From Burkholderia lata (lineage in GTDB: Bacteria; Pseudomonadota; Gammaproteobacteria; Burkholderiales; Burkholderiaceae), in assembly GCF_000012945.1 (NCBI RefSeq), contig NC_007511.1, positions 2,542,001-2,606,000 on the forward strand: DNA of 64,000 bases, read 5' to 3'. Position numbers and translations under genes: made by a program. The notes beneath the pieces are model-generated. The model searched no databases. It worked only from the letters and a program-made list of their open reading frames with translations, and had not been told where the DNA came from. The stretch's first letter is position 1, and every line of letters starts with the position of its first letter. Below, in pieces: positions 34,587-43,146 of this stretch.

Positions 34587-35369
34587 ATGAAGAGACTGAT
34601 TGCCGCTGTTTCGATCGCCCTGCTCGCGGTATCCGCAGGCCCCGCCGTCGCGAAGGACTGGACCACGATCCGCTTCGGCACCGACGCCAGCTACGCGCCG
34701 TTCGAGTCGAAGGCACCCGACGGCAAGCTCGTCGGCTTCGACATCGACCTCGGCAACGAGATCTGCGCGCGCCTGAAGGCGAAGTGCGTGTGGCTCGAGA
34801 ACGATTTCGACGGGATGATTCCGGCGCTGAAGGCGAAGAAGTTCGACGCGGTGCTGTCGTCGATGTCGATCACGCCGCAGCGCGCGCAGCAGATCGGCTT
34901 CACGACGAAGATCTACAACCAGCCGACGCGGCTCGTCGTGAAGAAGGGCTCGCCGCTGCTGCCGACGGCCGAATCGCTGAAGGGCAAATCGATCGGCGTC
35001 GAACAGGGCACGACGCAGGAAACGTACGCGAAGGCGTACTGGGGCAAGCAAGGCGCGAACGTCGTGTCGTACCAGAACCAGGATGGCGTGTACGCGGACC
35101 TGACCTCGGGCCGCCTCGACGCAGCGCTGCAGGATGAAGTGCAGGCGGCCATCGGGTTCCTGAAATCGTCGCGCGGCGCGAACTACACGTTCGTCGGCCC
35201 CGAGCTCGTCGACGACAAGGTGCTCGGCATCGGCGCCGGCATCGGGCTGCGCAAGGAGGACACCGACCTGAAGGCGAAGATCGACGGCGCCATCCTCGAC
35301 ATGGTCAAGGACGGTACCTACAAGCGGCTCGCGTCGAAGTACTTCGACTTCGACATCTACGGCGGCTGA
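34587..35369 (+). CDS. polar amino-acid ABC transporter substrate-binding protein (ArgT/HisJ-like)
   Basis: This 260-residue periplasmic binding protein has a signal peptide (MKRLIAAVSIALLAVSAGPAVA). The mature part matches lysine/arginine/ornithine- or histidine-binding proteins: FGTDASYAPFESKAPDGKLVGFDIDLGNEICARL, then SSMSITPQRAQQIGFTTKIY. The acidic and aromatic side chains that bind the alpha-amino acid (DGMIPALKAKKFDAVL, GVEQGTTQE) are present. No permease or ATPase gene is adjacent, so it must work with a transporter encoded elsewhere. An AAGGAA ribosome-binding site lies about 8 bases before the start. Confidence 0.92.
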   Translation: MKRLIAAVSIALLAVSAGPAVAKDWTTIRFGTDASYAPFESKAPDGKLVGFDIDLGNEICARLKAKCVWLENDFDGMIPALKAKKFDAVLSSMSITPQRAQQIGFTTKIYNQPTRLVVKKGSPLLPTAESLKGKSIGVEQGTTQETYAKAYWGKQGANVVSYQNQDGVYADLTSGRLDAALQDEVQAAIGFLKSSRGANYTFVGPELVDDKVLGIGAGIGLRKEDTDLKAKIDGAILDMVKDGTYKRLASKYFDFDIYGG

Positions 35370-36499
35370 AACGGCGTCGCGCGCGTACGGGCGCCACTCC
35401 CGTCGCGCGCGTCCGACCGCCCCTCCCCTCACAACCGGACGGCGAGCGCATGATGCCGTTTGCCGTCACATCGCATGCATCATCCGTCGTCCGTGCGGCA
35501 CGACGCTGCGCATTTCATTCGGATTGCAGATCGATCGTTCGCGTGGGCAATGCCCGACGTGAACGAATATCGTGCAGCTTCAGTCAATAGGCGAAGATCG
35601 GGCGTCGAGGTACCGGCGCCCGTGCGCACATGCCCTTGCGTATCGGGTTCGCGTGCAGGAAAGTGCCGACCCGGCGCGGATGACCGGCAATCAGCCGGAT
35701 CCGCCTCGCACCGGGCGCGGAGAGATGGCCTGTCGATGCATGCCGGCCGGCTGCGAGAACGACGTTCGACCGGCGATGCTCCGAATCACTGCGATCGCGG
35801 CCTGCCGGCCGCGGCGTGTGGCGATCGATCATTTTTCTTCCCCGTATCAGTCTGATGGTTGTTCCAGCAACCGGACGAAGCCGGTGCTCCGACGATCAGG
35901 CGACGACGCTCCGTGCTCGCCGGAACGCGGCTGTCGTGCCGCGCTCCGCCGCCGCATCCCCGCGGACTGTGTCCTCACCGGTACTGACAGGGTTCGCTGC
36001 CGAACCGGACGGACCGTGCATCGTCACCTTTCGCACGCCCACTTTCGCAAGGAGCGGGCCAGCTTCGCGCGAGCCCGTCCGGACAAGGGTTTGACCGGGC
36101 AGCGTGGCGGCCGGAACGGGTGCGGAAGGCGGGAAGTTACGAAACTGAAACACGCGGCGCGCGGCATGCATCGGCCGCGCGGCGGCCCGGCCTTGCCGGA
36201 TAAGGCTGAACAATGCAGCGCGGCATTTTTACCGATAGGCAGCCGGCCGTTCACCCCGATTTGCCGAGCAAATTGGCCGGGCTGCCGAGGCGAAATGTTT
36301 CATGCGCTTTACATGCCGTCGGCGGTACGCGAGCCGCGGGTTGTCCGCGCATCCATCGGCCGGTGCCGGGTTGGCCGACCGCATGGCTATACTGCGAAAC
36401 CGGCGCGCGTCATGTTTGCGTCGGCACCTGTTGCCGGCGCATGCGGCACCCCGTGATACCGCTCCACACGCCACCACGCCGCCCGAACGACCGCGCCCG
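35370..36499. other. 1.1-kb stretch without a recognisable gene
   Basis: Between the amino-acid-binding protein and gtrA there is no frame with protein-like character. Several frames are open over 250-880 bases (for example 35572-36456 on the plus strand), but their translations are Arg/Cys/Pro-rich and patternless. Base composition is less extreme than in the neighbouring genes. The direct repeat GTCGCGCGCG occurs twice at about 35374-35415. The region may be eroded coding sequence, a regulatory region for gtrA, or may hide a small RNA; none can be supported from sequence alone. Confidence 0.5.
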
Positions 36500-36886
36500 A
36501 TGATCCGCCCCCTCCATACCGCCGAACGCGCCAGGCTGATTCGCTTCGGGGTGTCGGGCGTCGGTTCGACCGCGCTGCATGCGCTGATCGCGACCGCGAT
36601 GTTCGCGCTATTCGACGCGACGCCCGTGAGCGCGAACGCGGTCGCATTCACCTGCTCGACCGCGTTCTCGTATCTCGCCAACACGCTGTGGAGTTTTTCG
36701 TCGCCCGTGACGTGGGGCAACTTCGTGCGCTTTCTCGCCGTCGCGATGGCCGGCCTCGGCATGACGATGCTGCTGGCGCACGGCACCGAGACGCTCGGCC
36801 TCGCCCGCGCGTGGAGCATCGTCGCGGTCGTGCTGTGCGTGCCGCCCGTCACGTTCGTGCTGCACCGGCTCTGGACCTATCGCTGA
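36500..36886 (+). CDS. GtrA-family membrane protein
   Basis: This 128-residue protein has four hydrophobic segments and the GtrA family layout: LIRFGVSGVGSTALHALIA at the start, FSYLANTLWSFSS in the middle, and PVTFVLHRLWTYR at the end. GtrA-type proteins are thought to flip polyprenyl-phosphate-linked sugars in O-antigen or cell-wall modification. No GtrB-like glucosyltransferase is adjacent. The gene runs tail-to-tail with the VpsR-like regulator, 28 bases away. Confidence 0.88.
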   Translation: MIRPLHTAERARLIRFGVSGVGSTALHALIATAMFALFDATPVSANAVAFTCSTAFSYLANTLWSFSSPVTWGNFVRFLAVAMAGLGMTMLLAHGTETLGLARAWSIVAVVLCVPPVTFVLHRLWTYR

Positions 36887-36914
36887 GCCGGTTCACGCGC
36901 CGCACGTGCGCCGC

Positions 36915-38396
36915 TCAGCCGACCCGCTGATGCCCCGCGTCGCCGGACGGCGTGCCGTCGTGACCGCCGTTGTCGCCGTTCCCGCCGTTGTTGTCGTGAT
37001 CGTTCAGCCCGTGCTCGATCATCATCCGGTAGAGCGTCACGCGTGAAATGCCGAGTTCGGCCGCGGCCTTGTTGATGCGGTGATCGTTGCGCAGCAGCGC
37101 ATTCTCGATCGCGGTGCGCTCGGCGAGCGCCCGTGCCTGTTCGAGCGTCACCGGCTCGGTTTCGCCCGGTGTGTCGAGCCCAAGATCGTGCGGCGTCAGC
37201 AGCCGGCTCTCGGCCATCACGATCGCGCGCCGCACGCGGTTGATCAACTCGCGCACGTTGCCGGGCCACTCGTAGCGGCGCATCGCATCGAGCGCGGCCG
37301 ACGTGAAGCCGCTGATCTTGCGGCCGCTGTCGGACTTGAATTTCTGCAGCACGTAGTGCGCGAGGATGTCGATGTCCTTGCCGCGCGCGCGCAGCGGCGG
37401 CTCGTGGATGCGCAGCACGCACAGGCGGTGATAAAGGTCCGCGCGGAAGCGCCCGCCCTCGACCGCGCCGTCGAGATCCACGTGGGTAGCCGAGATGATC
37501 CGCACATCGACCGGAATCGATTCCTGCCCGCCGAGCCGCTCGATCTTCCCTTCCTGCAGGAATCGCAGCAGGCTCGCCTGGCTTTCGACCGGCATGTCGC
37601 CGATTTCGTCGAGAAACAGCGTGCCGCCGTTCGCCGATTCGATCCGGCCCGCGCGCCGCTGGTTCGCGCCGGTGAACGCACCGCGCTCGTAGCCGAACAA
37701 TTCCGACTGCAGCAGGTGATGCGGAATCGCGCCGCAATTGATCGCGACGAACGGCCCCTTGCCGCGGCCGGAGCGCTCGTGAATCGCCAGCGCCGTCAGC
37801 TCCTTGCCGGTGCCCGACTCGCCCGAGATGAACACGCTCGCGTCGGTCTTCGCGACCTTGCGGATCGTGCTGAACAGCTGCTGCATCGCCTCGCAGTTGC
37901 CGATCATCCCGTGTTCGCCGATCGACGCCGCATAGGCCGCGCCGTCGACGCGATCGAGCGCGGCCATCCCGCGCGCATGCCCGAGCACGTGCGAAATCCA
38001 TTCGTAGGGCAACGGAAGGGTCACGTAATCGAAGCAATAGCTGCGGATCAGCTCGCGCACCGCGGGCGTGATCGTGATGCCGGCCTGCGCGATGGAAATC
38101 CAGCCGATCGACGGCTGGCTCAGGCACGCCTTCAGCGCGGGATAGTCGCGCGACGTGAACCCGGTGAAATCGACCAGGCCGGCGGCAACGCTCACGCCGG
38201 ATGTCATGTTCTGCGCGGCGCCGGCCGTCTTCGCGACGGAGATTTCCCAGCCGAGCCCGCGCAGTTGCGCAAGCAACGGCTCATCGGGCGAACGCATGAT
38301 CACGAACAGCTTGCGTCCGTCTTCGGGCGCGGTGACGGACACATGCGTCATCTCGGACACCGCTTGCCCGTTTGCGTCAGGTGACCTAGCAACCAT
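36915..38396 (-). CDS. VpsR-like sigma-54-dependent transcriptional activator
   Basis: This 493-residue protein has an N-terminal receiver-like domain of the VpsR type (about 20-150), an AAA+ domain (about 165-400) and a C-terminal Fis-like helix-turn-helix (INKAAAELGISRVTLYRMM, about 445-465). The AAA+ domain has Walker A GESGTGKE, the sigma-54 loop GAFTGA and Walker B GGTLFLDEIGD, so sigma-54 interaction should be intact. The receiver part lacks the normal phospho-acceptor setting. In Vibrio VpsR and in Burkholderia BerB, such proteins respond to c-di-GMP and drive exopolysaccharide genes. The extreme C-terminus is a Gly/Asn/Asp-rich tail. ATG 38396 is chosen. Confidence 0.87.
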   Translation of the reverse strand: MVARSPDANGQAVSEMTHVSVTAPEDGRKLFVIMRSPDEPLLAQLRGLGWEISVAKTAGAAQNMTSGVSVAAGLVDFTGFTSRDYPALKACLSQPSIGWISIAQAGITITPAVRELIRSYCFDYVTLPLPYEWISHVLGHARGMAALDRVDGAAYAASIGEHGMIGNCEAMQQLFSTIRKVAKTDASVFISGESGTGKELTALAIHERSGRGKGPFVAINCGAIPHHLLQSELFGYERGAFTGANQRRAGRIESANGGTLFLDEIGDMPVESQASLLRFLQEGKIERLGGQESIPVDVRIISATHVDLDGAVEGGRFRADLYHRLCVLRIHEPPLRARGKDIDILAHYVLQKFKSDSGRKISGFTSAALDAMRRYEWPGNVRELINRVRRAIVMAESRLLTPHDLGLDTPGETEPVTLEQARALAERTAIENALLRNDHRINKAAAELGISRVTLYRMMIEHGLNDHDNNGGNGDNGGHDGTPSGDAGHQRVG

Positions 38397-38846
38397 CGTT
38401 GTTCCCCGCTTGGCGTTGGTATCGCGCCGGCTCGCCGTCGCGCGCGACGGACCTCGATCGAACCGACATATTGGCCGCATTTCCGTCCGAATAAAATCCC
38501 CCCGTGCATGAATCGCGCGTGAGGTGGACATTGTCATGAACGGTATAACGATGCGGCCGGCGCGCGGCTAGATGGGTGTTATCCCGGTGGCGTATGCGGC
38601 GAGAACCCTGAACGGGCGGCTGCGCGGCGCGCACAGCCGCGCCGGTGCTGGCGCGTGGCACTCGCGGGCGATGCGGCGCACGCCGGATCGGCTCACCCGC
38701 GCATGCGTGCGCAACGGATCGACGGGCCCGCCAGGCGCCCGTGCAGCCGGTGCGAATTGATTTCGGTCAATCGTCAGAGGAACGCGGCTGATGCACGCAC
38801 GCAACATGCGCGGCCCGATGCCGTGCATGCTGGCGCAGCGGCGGCC
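38397..38846. other. intergenic region upstream of the VpsR-like gene
   Basis: These 450 bases contain the presumed promoter of the VpsR-like gene and the 3' flank of the metal-dependent hydrolase gene. No gene was found. A moderately AT-rich patch (GGCCGCATTTCCGTCCGAATAAAATC, about 38471-38495) is the best promoter candidate. No convincing sigma-54 site was seen. Confidence 0.4.
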
Positions 38847-39770
38847 TCAGCGGCCCGATGCGAGCGGCGCCGGCGCGTTCGCGCGGCCGCGGCCGGCCGG
38901 CGTGCCGCCCTGTTCGCCATAGGTGGCCGCGAGCGCGTCGACGCGCGCCAGATGGTGGTGATTGTCGTGGTCCCACGGATGGAAGCCCGGCCGGAAGAAG
39001 CTCAGCCATTCGCCGGCGATGCGCGGGAACAGCCCGCGGCGCGGCCCGTACAGGAACGCGATCATCCGCAGCATGCCGCGCACGTGATGGCCGGCGCCGC
39101 GATCGCGCCACAGCAGCGTCGCGTGCATCAGGAACACGGTCGGCCAGAACGTCAGCGTCGTCAGCAGATACACGCCGATGCGGATCAGGTAACGGCGCAG
39201 CCCCGGTTCCATCGCGGCATTCCATACGTCGAACGACACGGCCTTGTGCTCGGTTTCCTCGAGCGCGTGCCAGATCCACATCTGGCGGTAGCCCTCGACC
39301 GAGCCGTCGAGGCGCGTCGGGTCACGCAGCAGCCAGTCGGCGAGCATCGCCGTGTAGTGCTCCGCCGCGACCGTATGCGCGAGCTGCACCGAATGCGGCA
39401 GCTTGCGCTTCATGTAGCCGAGCACCGTCCACACGCGCTTGTCGAGCTTGCGCGCGGGCAGGTGGTTCGCCTGCATCAGCTCGTTGTACTCGACGTGCTC
39501 GCGCGTGTGCATCGCCTCCTGGCCGATGAAGCCGAGCACCTGCTGCTTCAGCACGGGATCGTCGATCCGGTCGCGGTAGTTGCGCACCGAATCCATGAAG
39601 AAACGCTCGCCGGCCGGGAACAGCAGCGACAGCGCGTTGAAGAAATGGGTCACGTGCGACCCGAGGCCATGCCAGTCCTTCGCGCGTTCGACCGGCAGGT
39701 CGAAGCGCAGGTCGCGGCGCACCGGCATGATCCCGGCTGCGGTGGCGGAAGCGGCTGACTTCATGTTCAT
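38847..39770 (-). CDS. metal-dependent hydrolase (PF10118-type)
   Basis: This 307-residue protein is of the YbcI-unrelated, helical metal-dependent hydrolase family. The family's ferritin-like helices show likely metal ligands in FIGQEAMHTREHVEYNE (Glu, His, His, Glu) and WHALEETEHKAVSFDVW (His, Glu, Glu, His). A third is in TVAAEHYTAMLADWLL. The pattern is that of a di-iron helical bundle. The final segment HPWDHDNHHHLARVDAL is histidine-rich. ATG 39770 follows AGGAG by 4 bases. The reaction is unknown despite the family name. Confidence 0.83.
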   Translation of the reverse strand: MNMKSAASATAAGIMPVRRDLRFDLPVERAKDWHGLGSHVTHFFNALSLLFPAGERFFMDSVRNYRDRIDDPVLKQQVLGFIGQEAMHTREHVEYNELMQANHLPARKLDKRVWTVLGYMKRKLPHSVQLAHTVAAEHYTAMLADWLLRDPTRLDGSVEGYRQMWIWHALEETEHKAVSFDVWNAAMEPGLRRYLIRIGVYLLTTLTFWPTVFLMHATLLWRDRGAGHHVRGMLRMIAFLYGPRRGLFPRIAGEWLSFFRPGFHPWDHDNHHHLARVDALAATYGEQGGTPAGRGRANAPAPLASGR

Positions 39771-40345
39771 CGTTCTCCTGGTTCCGGAGCGGCCCGGCGC
39801 ATCGTCCGACGCCGCCGGCGCGGGCTCGGGCGGCGCGTCACGCACCGCCAAAATCTTGACATCGACAGCTGTAAAGATAGGCCGCCCGCGGCGGCGCACG
39901 CAAGCCGCGCGGTAGATGCGCGCTTCCAAACAGGGCACGGTCGAAAAGGCGGAAAAAACGGCGCTCGAACGGCGTCCGGACGAGGCGGGATTCGAACGCG
40001 CGCAGTGGCTCGGGAGCGATATGCGCGGCTCGCTGCCGTGTCATGCAGATGGCCCGAAAGCTCCGAGTGGCGGGCGTTTCACGGAAATCGGCGGCGCCGC
40101 ACGGCACGCTGCCGGGCACCCCGGTAGCACCGATTCATACACGCGTCGCACGCGTACGGTGCAACCGCTGTCGCGAGGCTCGGGAAAAATTCAAACAGGC
40201 GTTCCATTTGCATTTCGGGCGACCGCGGCCGTGGGTGCCCGGCGCCGTCCGCGACACGCGCGCGATCGGCCGAAAGCCATGAGCGGCGGCCCGCTGCGCG
40301 CTCGCCTACAATAGCGGTTTTACCCATCCTTTTTCAGGAGAAGTC
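39771..40345 (+). promoter_or_regulatory. intergenic region with the FKBP promoter
   Basis: There is no supported gene in these 575 bases. Near the right end a -10-like TACAAT (40307-40312) and a strong CAGGAG Shine-Dalgarno about 8 bases before the ATG at 40346 serve the FKBP gene. A clear -35 was not found. The rest looks like unstructured GC-rich spacer. Confidence 0.55.
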
Positions 40346-40687
40346 ATGTCTGTCATCACGACCGAATCGGGCCTCAAATACGAAGACCTGACCGAAGGCA
40401 CCGGCGACGTAGCGCAAGCCGGCCAGACCGTCAGCGTCCACTACACGGGCTGGCTGACCGACGGTCAGAAATTCGACTCGAGCAAGGATCGCAACGACCC
40501 GTTCGCGTTCGTGCTCGGCGGCGGCATGGTCATCAAGGGCTGGGACGAAGGCGTGCAGGGCATGAAGGTCGGCGGCGTGCGTCGCCTGACGATCCCGCCG
40601 CAACTCGGCTACGGCCCGCGCGGCGCAGGCGGCGTGATTCCGCCGAATGCCACGCTCGTGTTCGAAGTCGAACTGCTCGACATCTGA
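40346..40687 (+). CDS. FKBP-type peptidyl-prolyl cis-trans isomerase
   Basis: This 113-residue single-domain FKBP catalyses proline isomerisation during folding. Conserved active-site aromatic and acidic residues are in [34 protein letters not shown] and [24 protein letters not shown]. It has no signal peptide, so it is cytoplasmic. Length and sequence match the FkpB/FKBP-12-like Burkholderia proteins. Confidence 0.95.
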   Translation: MSVITTESGLKYEDLTEGTGDVAQAGQTVSVHYTGWLTDGQKFDSSKDRNDPFAFVLGGGMVIKGWDEGVQGMKVGGVRRLTIPPQLGYGPRGAGGVIPPNATLVFEVELLDI

Positions 40688-40722
40688 CACGGTATTCGAG
40701 CCGCCTGCTGACGCCCTGCCCC

Positions 40723-41496
40723 ATGGCACACCTTCCGTCCCCCACCGTCGCACTGCAACGCTACGACACGCTCGAAGCGTCGGACGTGCACGACTTTCAC
40801 CAGATCGTGCTCGGCATCGACGGTGCGATGGTGATGGCGGTGGACGGCGTCAGCCAGCGTCTCGACCGGCACGGCGCGTGGCTGGTTCCGGCCGGCGCGC
40901 GCCACGATTACGCGGGCCTGGGCGAGAACCGCCAGCTCGTGCTCAACCTTCCCCTCGCCTCGCTCGCGGTGCCGCAGCGGCTGTTCGACAGCGCGCGCGC
41001 CGTGACGATCGATCCGGCACTGACGTCGCTGGTCGCGCAGATCGCCGCGGCCGCCGCGCAACTCGGCGCAAGCGCCGGCGACGCGCAGCACGCGGCCGCG
41101 CACCGTTTCCAGTGGCAGGCCGCCGCGCGGCTGTGTGGCGCGCTGCTCGACGAACGCGCCATCGCCGCACCCGCTTCGGGCCTCGATTTCGCGCGCATCG
41201 ACCGCTGGCTGCGTGCACGGCTTGCGGAGCCCCTGCGCATCGCCGATCTCGCCGCGCACTGCGGCTACGGGATGCGCCGCTTTCATCAACTGTTCGTCGA
41301 AGCGTTCGGCGAAACGCCGCACCGCTACCTGCAGCGGCTCCGGCTCGACGCGGCCGTGATCCTGCTCGCGGACGGCCGGTATCCGCTCGTCGATATCGCC
41401 GGGATGGTCGGTTTCGCGGATCAAAGCACGTTCACGCACGCGTTCACGAAGCGCTTCGGCGTGGCGCCGGGACGCTGGCGCGGCGAGCGGCATTGA
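40723..41496 (+). CDS. AraC-family transcriptional regulator
   Basis: This 257-residue regulator has an N-terminal cupin-like ligand pocket (about 1-95; FHQIVLGIDGAMVMAVDG, WLVPAGARHDY). The C-terminal AraC double helix-turn-helix (about 160-257; LRIADLAAHCGYGMRRFHQLFVEAFGETPHRYL, then DIAGMVGFADQSTFTHAFTKRFGVAPGRW) is intact. It lies 35 bases after the FKBP gene and upstream of an MFS exporter on the same strand, which it may control. The effector is unknown. Confidence 0.92.
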   Translation: MAHLPSPTVALQRYDTLEASDVHDFHQIVLGIDGAMVMAVDGVSQRLDRHGAWLVPAGARHDYAGLGENRQLVLNLPLASLAVPQRLFDSARAVTIDPALTSLVAQIAAAAAQLGASAGDAQHAAAHRFQWQAAARLCGALLDERAIAAPASGLDFARIDRWLRARLAEPLRIADLAAHCGYGMRRFHQLFVEAFGETPHRYLQRLRLDAAVILLADGRYPLVDIAGMVGFADQSTFTHAFTKRFGVAPGRWRGERH

Positions 41497-41687
41497 ACGC
41501 AGCAGCCGGCCCGCGCTGAGCGCGCATCGATGCCCGTAGCGGCACGGTTCTTCGGCCAATCGCATTCGCGCCGGCCCGGCCGCAGCCTTTTCCGTTCCCG
41601 CTGCGCTCCCCCTGCTTCGTATCCGGCGTTTCGACGCTTCACGTCCCGCTGAAACATCGCCTGCCGGTCGCGTCCTACGATTGACAC

Positions 41688-43136
41688 ATGGATACGACCG
41701 CCCCCACCCCCGCCTTCCCTTCCGCGCTCGCCCGCGTCGTCGCGACCGTCAGCACCGGTTTCGTCGTCACGCAGCTCGACGTGACGATCGTCAACATCGC
41801 GCTCGCGCATCTCGCCGGCGACCTGCACTTGCCGGTTGCCGGCCTGCAGTGGGTCGTCGATGCGTACACGCTCGCGTTTGCGGTACTGATGCTGTCGGGC
41901 GGCGCGCTCGGCGACCGCTTCGGCGCACGCCGCCTGTACATCGCCGGCCTCGTGCTGTTCGCGCTGGCATCACTCGCGTGCGGCGCCGCGAGCGCACCCG
42001 CGATGTTGATCGCGGCGCGCGCGCTGCAAGGCGTCGGCGCCGCGGCGATGCTGCCCAATTCGCTCGCGCTGCTCAACGACGCATGCCGGCACGACCCGCA
42101 CCTGCGGGCGCGAGCCGTGAGCGGGTGGACGGCGGCCGGCTCGATTTCGATCGCGGCCGGCCCGGTGGTCGGCGGCCTGCTGATCGCGGCGTGGGGCTGG
42201 CGCGGCATCTTCCTCGTGAACCTGCCGCTGTGTGCGGCCGGGCTGGCGGCCGCCTTTGCATGGATCCCCGCGCGCCGTGCAGCGGCAGCGCCGGCCGCGC
42301 CCGCCCGTTCCATCCGCTCACTCGACCTGCGCGGCCAGTTCATCGCGATCGCGATGCTGACCGCGCTGACCGGTGCCGTGATCGAATGGCGGCCGCTCGG
42401 CTTCACGCATCCGGTCGTCGCCGGTGGCTTCGCGCTGGCCGCACTCGCCGCGCTCGCGTTCGTCGCGGTGGAAGCGCGCACGGCCACGCCGATGCTGCCG
42501 CTGTCGCTGTTCCGCCATCGCACGTTCAGCGCGGCCGTGCTGTTCGGGATCTGCGTGAACCTCACGTACTACGGCACCGTGTTCGTGCTCGCGCTGTACC
42601 TGCAGCGCGCACGCGGCGAATCGGCGTTGCAGGCCGGCCTCGCGTTCCTGCCGCTGACGGGTGGCTTCCTGCTGTCGAACCTCGCAAGCGGCCGCGTCGT
42701 GGCGCGCCACGGCCCACGGGCGCCGATGCTGGCCGGTGCGCTCGTCGCCGCGCTCGGCTACGGGTCGCTGCATTTCATCGACGCGTCGACGCCGCTGGCC
42801 GTCCTGCTCGTGCCGTTCCTGCTGATTCCGACGGGCATGGGTTTCGCGGTGCCGGCAATGACGACCGCCGTGCTCGCGTCGGTCGCGCCCGAGCGGGCCG
42901 GCATCGCGTCGGCCGTGCTGAATACCGCGCGGCAGGCCGGCGGCGCGATGGGCGTGGCCGCGTTCGGCGCGCTCGCCGGCGGTGGCGGCGCAGCGCAGGT
43001 CGTGGACGGGTTGCGGATCGAAACGGGCGTGTCGGTCGCGCTGCTCGTCACCGCCGCGCTGCTCGCGACGCTGGTGCGACCCGATGCGCATCGCGGCGCA
43101 TCGCCCGCGCATCAGGCGGTGGCCGCGGCCGACTGA
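41688..43136 (+). CDS. MFS transporter, DHA2 (EmrB/QacA-like) family
   Basis: This 482-residue exporter has about 14 hydrophobic segments. Family signatures include LDVTIVNIALAHLAGDLHLP near the start, the loop motif GGALGDRFGARRLYIAGL (motif A), and motif C-like SISIAAGPVVGGLLIAAWGWRGIFLVNLP. Such proton-driven pumps export drugs or toxic metabolites. The upstream AraC regulator may control it. No membrane-fusion partner (EmrA) is nearby. Confidence 0.93.
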   Translation: MDTTAPTPAFPSALARVVATVSTGFVVTQLDVTIVNIALAHLAGDLHLPVAGLQWVVDAYTLAFAVLMLSGGALGDRFGARRLYIAGLVLFALASLACGAASAPAMLIAARALQGVGAAAMLPNSLALLNDACRHDPHLRARAVSGWTAAGSISIAAGPVVGGLLIAAWGWRGIFLVNLPLCAAGLAAAFAWIPARRAAAAPAAPARSIRSLDLRGQFIAIAMLTALTGAVIEWRPLGFTHPVVAGGFALAALAALAFVAVEARTATPMLPLSLFRHRTFSAAVLFGICVNLTYYGTVFVLALYLQRARGESALQAGLAFLPLTGGFLLSNLASGRVVARHGPRAPMLAGALVAALGYGSLHFIDASTPLAVLLVPFLLIPTGMGFAVPAMTTAVLASVAPERAGIASAVLNTARQAGGAMGVAAFGALAGGGGAAQVVDGLRIETGVSVALLVTAALLATLVRPDAHRGASPAHQAVAAAD

Positions 43137-43146
43137 ACGGGTGCGG

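Noticed and set aside
35572..36456. Plus-strand open frame of 294 codons before gtrA
   Set aside because: Its translation is rich in Arg, Cys and Pro, with no ribosome-binding site, no hydrophobic or repeat pattern and no family resemblance, so I list the stretch as non-coding.
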